From positions 1-10,499 of the forward strand of contig JAQSDS010000470.1 of NCBI GenBank assembly GCA_029946045.1: DNA of 10,499 nucleotides, given 5' to 3'. The stretch comes from Rhodoferax sp. Its GTDB lineage: Bacteria; Pseudomonadota; Gammaproteobacteria; Burkholderiales; Burkholderiaceae_C. Below are positions 7,837 through 10,499 of the stretch, piece by piece. A model generated the notes under the pieces. The model had not been told where the DNA came from. It worked only from the letters and a program-made list of their open reading frames with translations, and made no database searches. Every line of letters begins with the position of its first letter. The stretch's first letter is position 1. The position numbers and the translations under genes are program-made.

Positions 7837-8703
7837 GGTCGAATGTTTGTTGATTGACGGGTTGAACTGACCTCCGCTGCAGCGCTCAATGCCTGCCAGG
7901 TCTCGGCGCGACTGCACTTGCATAAAGCCTGCTGCACTCAGCAAATGGCGCACCGCCTGGGCCTGATCGTAGCCGTGTTCCAGCAGCAGCCAGCCACCCG
8001 GTGTCAGGTACCCTGGGGCCTGGCTGATGATCTGGCGCAGGTCGCGCAGGCCATCCGGGCCGCTGCTAAGGGCTGGCGCTGGCTCGAACTTCAGACTCGC
8101 CAGATGTGGGTCAAGCTCAGCGATGTAGGGTGGATTGGAGACGATGCAGTCAAAGCGGGCTTCAGGCTCAGGCAAGGCGCCAAACCAGGCACCCTGATGA
8201 AAGCTGACGTGCAGCTTGAGCCGTTGCGCATTGGCCGCGGCCACCGCCAGGGCTGCCGGGCTGAAGTCAGTGGCCTGGACGGACAGCGTGGGTTGGCTGG
8301 CCTTGAGCGCCAGGGCGATGGCGCCGCTTCCTGTGCCCAGATCCAGCACGCGTTGCCGACTGTCGAGTCGCTCCAGCGCCCAGTTCACCAGCGTTTCGGT
8401 ATCGGGTCGGGGCACCAGAACTCGGTCATCCACGGCCAGGTCGAGCCCAAAAAATTCCTTGTGACCTGTCAGGTAGGCCAGTGGCTCCCCGGCCAGGCGG
8501 CGCTGCAGCAGCGTTTCCAGTGACATGGCAAGGACTGGTGGCAGCGGCTCATCGTCGTGTGACAGCAGCCAGCCGCGTTGACGGACCGGCTTGTCCAGCA
8601 GGTGCAGCAGCAGCAGTTGGGCGTCGAGCCGATCCAGTCCCCTGGTTTGCAGGCTGGCGAGCGCCTGTCCCAAGGTGGTCTGCGTCAGGTTGACGGTCGT
8701 CAT
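7624..8703 (-). CDS. prmC: PrmC (RF1/RF2 glutamine methyltransferase) fused in frame to SlyX
   Basis: One open frame of 359 residues. Residues 1-279 form a complete PrmC, the SAM-dependent enzyme that N5-methylates the glutamine of the GGQ motif in release factors. The N-terminal helical domain covers about 1-85 and the Rossmann methyltransferase domain follows. SAM-binding DLGTGSGAIALAL lies at 121-133 and the substrate-glutamine motif NPPY at 190-193. The conserved end RRDLAGIERCSGGQ is at 266-279. A stop is normally expected soon after that motif. Here the frame continues through FNPSINKHST (280-289) into a full SlyX protein (290-359) with heptad-like helices and the terminal PPHY signature. 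The start ATG lies six bases after the prfA stop with no Shine-Dalgarno, suggesting coupled translation with its own substrate gene. It ends in TAG. Whether one fused protein or also separate SlyX is made cannot be told from sequence. Confidence 0.9.
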   Translation of the reverse strand: MTTVNLTQTTLGQALASLQTRGLDRLDAQLLLLHLLDKPVRQRGWLLSHDDEPLPPVLAMSLETLLQRRLAGEPLAYLTGHKEFFGLDLAVDDRVLVPRPDTETLVNWALERLDSRQRVLDLGTGSGAIALALKASQPTLSVQATDFSPAALAVAAANAQRLKLHVSFHQGAWFGALPEPEARFDCIVSNPPYIAELDPHLASLKFEPAPALSSGPDGLRDLRQIISQAPGYLTPGGWLLLEHGYDQAQAVRHLLSAAGFMQVQSRRDLAGIERCSGGQFNPSINKHSTMTHPIEERLTHLEVKASFAEDLLDKLDQIITRQQDQIDRLTREVQWLSQQAPPDAAAAPRNLRDDLPPHY

Positions 8704-8709
8704 GAGGGG

Positions 8710-9804
8710 TCAGACGTTGAGTTCAAGCGCGGCAAGTTGCGCCGCTGCTTCGTGGGCTTGAAGTGCGTTTACGACGTCATCTAGGTCGCCTTCCATGATG
8801 GAAAGCAGCTTGTACAGCGTCAAGTTGATGCGGTGGTCGGTGAGTCGGCCTTGCGGGAAGTTGTAGGTGCGGATGCGGTCGCTGCGGTCACCGCTGCCCA
8901 CCAGACTCTTGCGCTCGGCCGCGTCTTTGGCGGCACGTTCGCTACGGTCTTTTTCCTGAATGCGGGCCGTGAGCACCTTGAGCGCCTGTGCTTTGTTGCT
9001 GTGCTGGCTGCGGCCGTCCTGGCATTCAGCCACGATGCCGGTGGGCAGGTGGGTAATGCGCACCGCCGAATCGGTCTTGTTGATGTGCTGGCCGCCCGCG
9101 CCACTGGCGCGGTAGGTGTCAATACGCAAATCCGACGGGTTGATTTTGATGGCTTCTGCCTCGTCGGGCTCGGCCAGTACCGCCACGGTGCAGGCGCTGG
9201 TATGGATACGCCCCTGGGTTTCGGTGACCGGCACGCGCTGGACGCGGTGGCCACCAGATTCGAACTTGAGGGCACCATAGACATGGTCACCATCGACCTT
9301 GATCACGACTTCCTTGTAGCCACCCAGCTCGCTGGCCGATTCACTGATGATTTCAGACCGCCAGCCGCGGCGCTCGCAATAACGCAGGTACATGCGCGCC
9401 ATATCGGCAGCAAACAGGGCAGACTCATCGCCACCGGTGCCAGCGCGAATTTCAACAAAGGCATTGCGTGCGTCATCGGGGTCTTTGGGCAACAGCATGC
9501 GCTGTAGTTCGGCTTCAAGCTGTTGCAATTCGGCCAGTGCGGTATCCATTTCCTCCTGCGCCATCGCCGCCATGTCTGCGTCGTTGGCACTGCTGGCCAG
9601 CAATTCCTTAGCCGAGGCCAGGTCCGCTTCGCGTTGTTGGTAGCGTTGCCAACGGCTCGCCACAGCGGCTACTTCGGTGTGTTCGCGCGACAGCAACAAA
9701 AATTGCGCCATGTCGCTCATGATGTCGGGCCGAGAAAGCAAAAACTCCAACTCGCCCAGTCGATCGGCATAACGGGCAAGTTGCTGGCGGAGAAAGGGTT
9801 TCAT
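8710..9804 (-). CDS. prfA: Peptide chain release factor 1
   Basis: Recognises UAA and UAG stop codons and triggers peptidyl-tRNA hydrolysis. The 364 residues are the normal length. The anticodon-like tripeptide PVT at 192-194 (PxT class) marks RF1 rather than RF2. The catalytic GGQ is at 237-239 within [18 protein letters not shown]. Helical domain 1 covers about 1-110 and the C-terminal helices include [13 protein letters not shown]. The start at 9804 gives the family N-terminus MKPFLRQQL. The frame is open further upstream as far as 10155, but that part runs antisense-frame through hemA and is not family sequence. No clear ribosome binding site precedes the ATG. The gene ends in TGA, which RF1 does not read. 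It lies between hemA and prmC, the classical hemA-prfA-prmC order. Confidence 0.98.
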   Translation of the reverse strand: MKPFLRQQLARYADRLGELEFLLSRPDIMSDMAQFLLLSREHTEVAAVASRWQRYQQREADLASAKELLASSANDADMAAMAQEEMDTALAELQQLEAELQRMLLPKDPDDARNAFVEIRAGTGGDESALFAADMARMYLRYCERRGWRSEIISESASELGGYKEVVIKVDGDHVYGALKFESGGHRVQRVPVTETQGRIHTSACTVAVLAEPDEAEAIKINPSDLRIDTYRASGAGGQHINKTDSAVRITHLPTGIVAECQDGRSQHSNKAQALKVLTARIQEKDRSERAAKDAAERKSLVGSGDRSDRIRTYNFPQGRLTDHRINLTLYKLLSIMEGDLDDVVNALQAHEAAAQLAALELNV

Positions 9805-9917
9805 GGACGTTGCGATAAGGAGTGCAGGGAGTAGGGTAGGCCAGAGAATGTCTTGGGCCCGTTTCCATTGCGAGTGCAGTGTGGCAATCCACAAGGTACG
9901 GGGCTGTCCAAGTCGCT

Positions 9918-9951
9918 GCGCTGACCGCAATGACGGAGCGGCAGGCAGCGC
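9918..9951 (-). other. Hairpin in the hemA-prfA gap
   Basis: Immediately after the hemA stop, GCGCTG (9951-9946) can pair with CAGCGC (9923-9918), and inside it CCGC (9941-9938) with GCGG (9928-9925). It forms a two-part GC-rich hairpin. No T run follows on the minus strand, so it is not an intrinsic terminator. It could be a 3' stabilising or processing structure between hemA and prfA. The rest of the 149-base gap shows no recognisable promoter. Confidence 0.35.
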
Positions 9952-9953
9952 CG

Positions 9954-10499
9954 CTAACGCTCTTTTCGCAAAAAGAAATGCTGAACTGCTGCGCTCGCAC
10001 GTTCGCGGGAATGGCTGTCTCCGCCGCGTAGTTCCGCCATGGCGCCGTGCAGCATTTTCTGCGTCAAACCTCTGCTGAGGGCTTCCAGCACGGCATCCAC
10101 GTCTTCGCCTTTGGCCAGCAGTTTGCGGGCGCGGGCAATCTCGTTGGCGCGCCATTCATCGGCTTGGGCGCTGAGCTGCTGGATCAACGGTACGGTGTTG
10201 CGTTGCTCGATCCAGTGCAGGAAGCTTTGTACCCCGGCATCCACGATGGCCTCGGCCTGGGCTACTGCGGCTTGCCGATTGGCTTGCGCGGTTTGCACTA
10301 CGCCTGCCAGGTCGTCCACGGTATAGAGGTAGACATCTTCCAGCGCCTTGACCTCGATCTCGATGTCGCGCGGTACCGCCAGATCGACCATGAACATGGG
10401 CCGGCGGCGGCGCGTTTTAAGCGCACGTTCGACCGAGCCCAGGCCGATCAGTGGCAGGGTGCTGGCTGTGCAGCTGATGACCGCATCAAATTCATGCAA
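9954..10499 (-). CDS. hemA: Glutamyl-tRNA reductase, C-terminal part (partial at window edge)
   Basis: NADPH-dependent reductase that converts glutamyl-tRNA-Glu to glutamate-1-semialdehyde, the committed step of C5-pathway tetrapyrrole synthesis. The last 181 residues are visible and the 5' part lies beyond the right edge. The first visible codon is TTG, which would be an internal leucine, not a start. Visible features are the end of the NADPH-binding domain, [18 protein letters not shown] and [17 protein letters not shown] (about visible residues 2-46), then [14 protein letters not shown]. The long C-terminal dimerisation helix follows, with [19 protein letters not shown] and [14 protein letters not shown]. 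It ends in TAG and is followed by prfA after 149 bases, as expected for the hemA-prfA-prmC cluster. Confidence 0.97.
   Translation of the reverse strand: MHEFDAVISCTASTLPLIGLGSVERALKTRRRRPMFMVDLAVPRDIEIEVKALEDVYLYTVDDLAGVVQTAQANRQAAVAQAEAIVDAGVQSFLHWIEQRNTVPLIQQLSAQADEWRANEIARARKLLAKGEDVDAVLEALSRGLTQKMLHGAMAELRGGDSHSRERASAAVQHFFLRKER

Noticed and set aside
7918..8523. 201-residue plus-strand frame opposite prmC
   Set aside because: Shadow of the minus-strand prmC coding sequence, with no recognisable domain and no ribosome binding site context.
9805..10155. 117-residue N-terminal extension of prfA
   Set aside because: The frame is open but crosses the hemA coding region in another frame and ends before the conserved RF1 start [11 protein letters not shown]1 proteins do not carry such an extension.

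Overview
The window looks like a chromosomal housekeeping segment of a betaproteobacterium in the order Burkholderiales, most likely family Comamonadaceae (a Rhodoferax or Polaromonas type of genome). I infer this from the protein sequences (IspB, Obg, HemA, RF1 and a CNP1-like protein encoded beside RppH) and the conserved gene orders ispB/rplU-rpmA-obgE-proB and hemA-prfA-prmC-grxD. The genus is a guess from memory of family sequences. I see no tRNA or rRNA gene, CRISPR array, insertion sequence or prophage, and coding density is high.

Layout. (1) Positions 1-405, minus strand: the N-terminal part of ispB, running off the left edge. It diverges from (2) 541-1125, plus strand: rplU-rpmA (ribosomal proteins L21 and L27), closed by a strong intrinsic terminator. 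(3) 1248-3503, plus strand: obgE (ribosome-assembly GTPase) and proB (glutamate 5-kinase), followed by a weaker terminator. (4) 3533-4658, minus strand: rppH (mRNA 5' pyrophosphohydrolase) and an overlapping gene for an exported CNP1-like protein, convergent with proB. (5) 4749-7203, plus strand: proS (prolyl-tRNA synthetase with editing domain) and an exported family 1 lytic transglycosylase, divergent from rppH. (6) 7212-10499, minus strand: hemA (3' part), prfA (RF1), a prmC-slyX reading frame, an intrinsic terminator, then grxD.

Functionally the window is mainly about translation and RNA turnover: two large-subunit proteins, Obg for 50S assembly, ProRS, RF1 with the enzyme that methylates it, and RppH for mRNA decay. 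HemA draws glutamyl-tRNA into tetrapyrrole synthesis and GrxD serves Fe-S/glutathione biology.

The most unusual feature is that prmC has no stop codon after its normal C-terminal motif and reads in frame through a 10-residue linker into a complete SlyX domain, giving a predicted 359-residue PrmC-SlyX protein. The internal slyX ATG has no visible Shine-Dalgarno sequence. Directly after it an intrinsic terminator sits 16 bases before the grxD start. Most of the remaining content is ordinary conserved housekeeping sequence.
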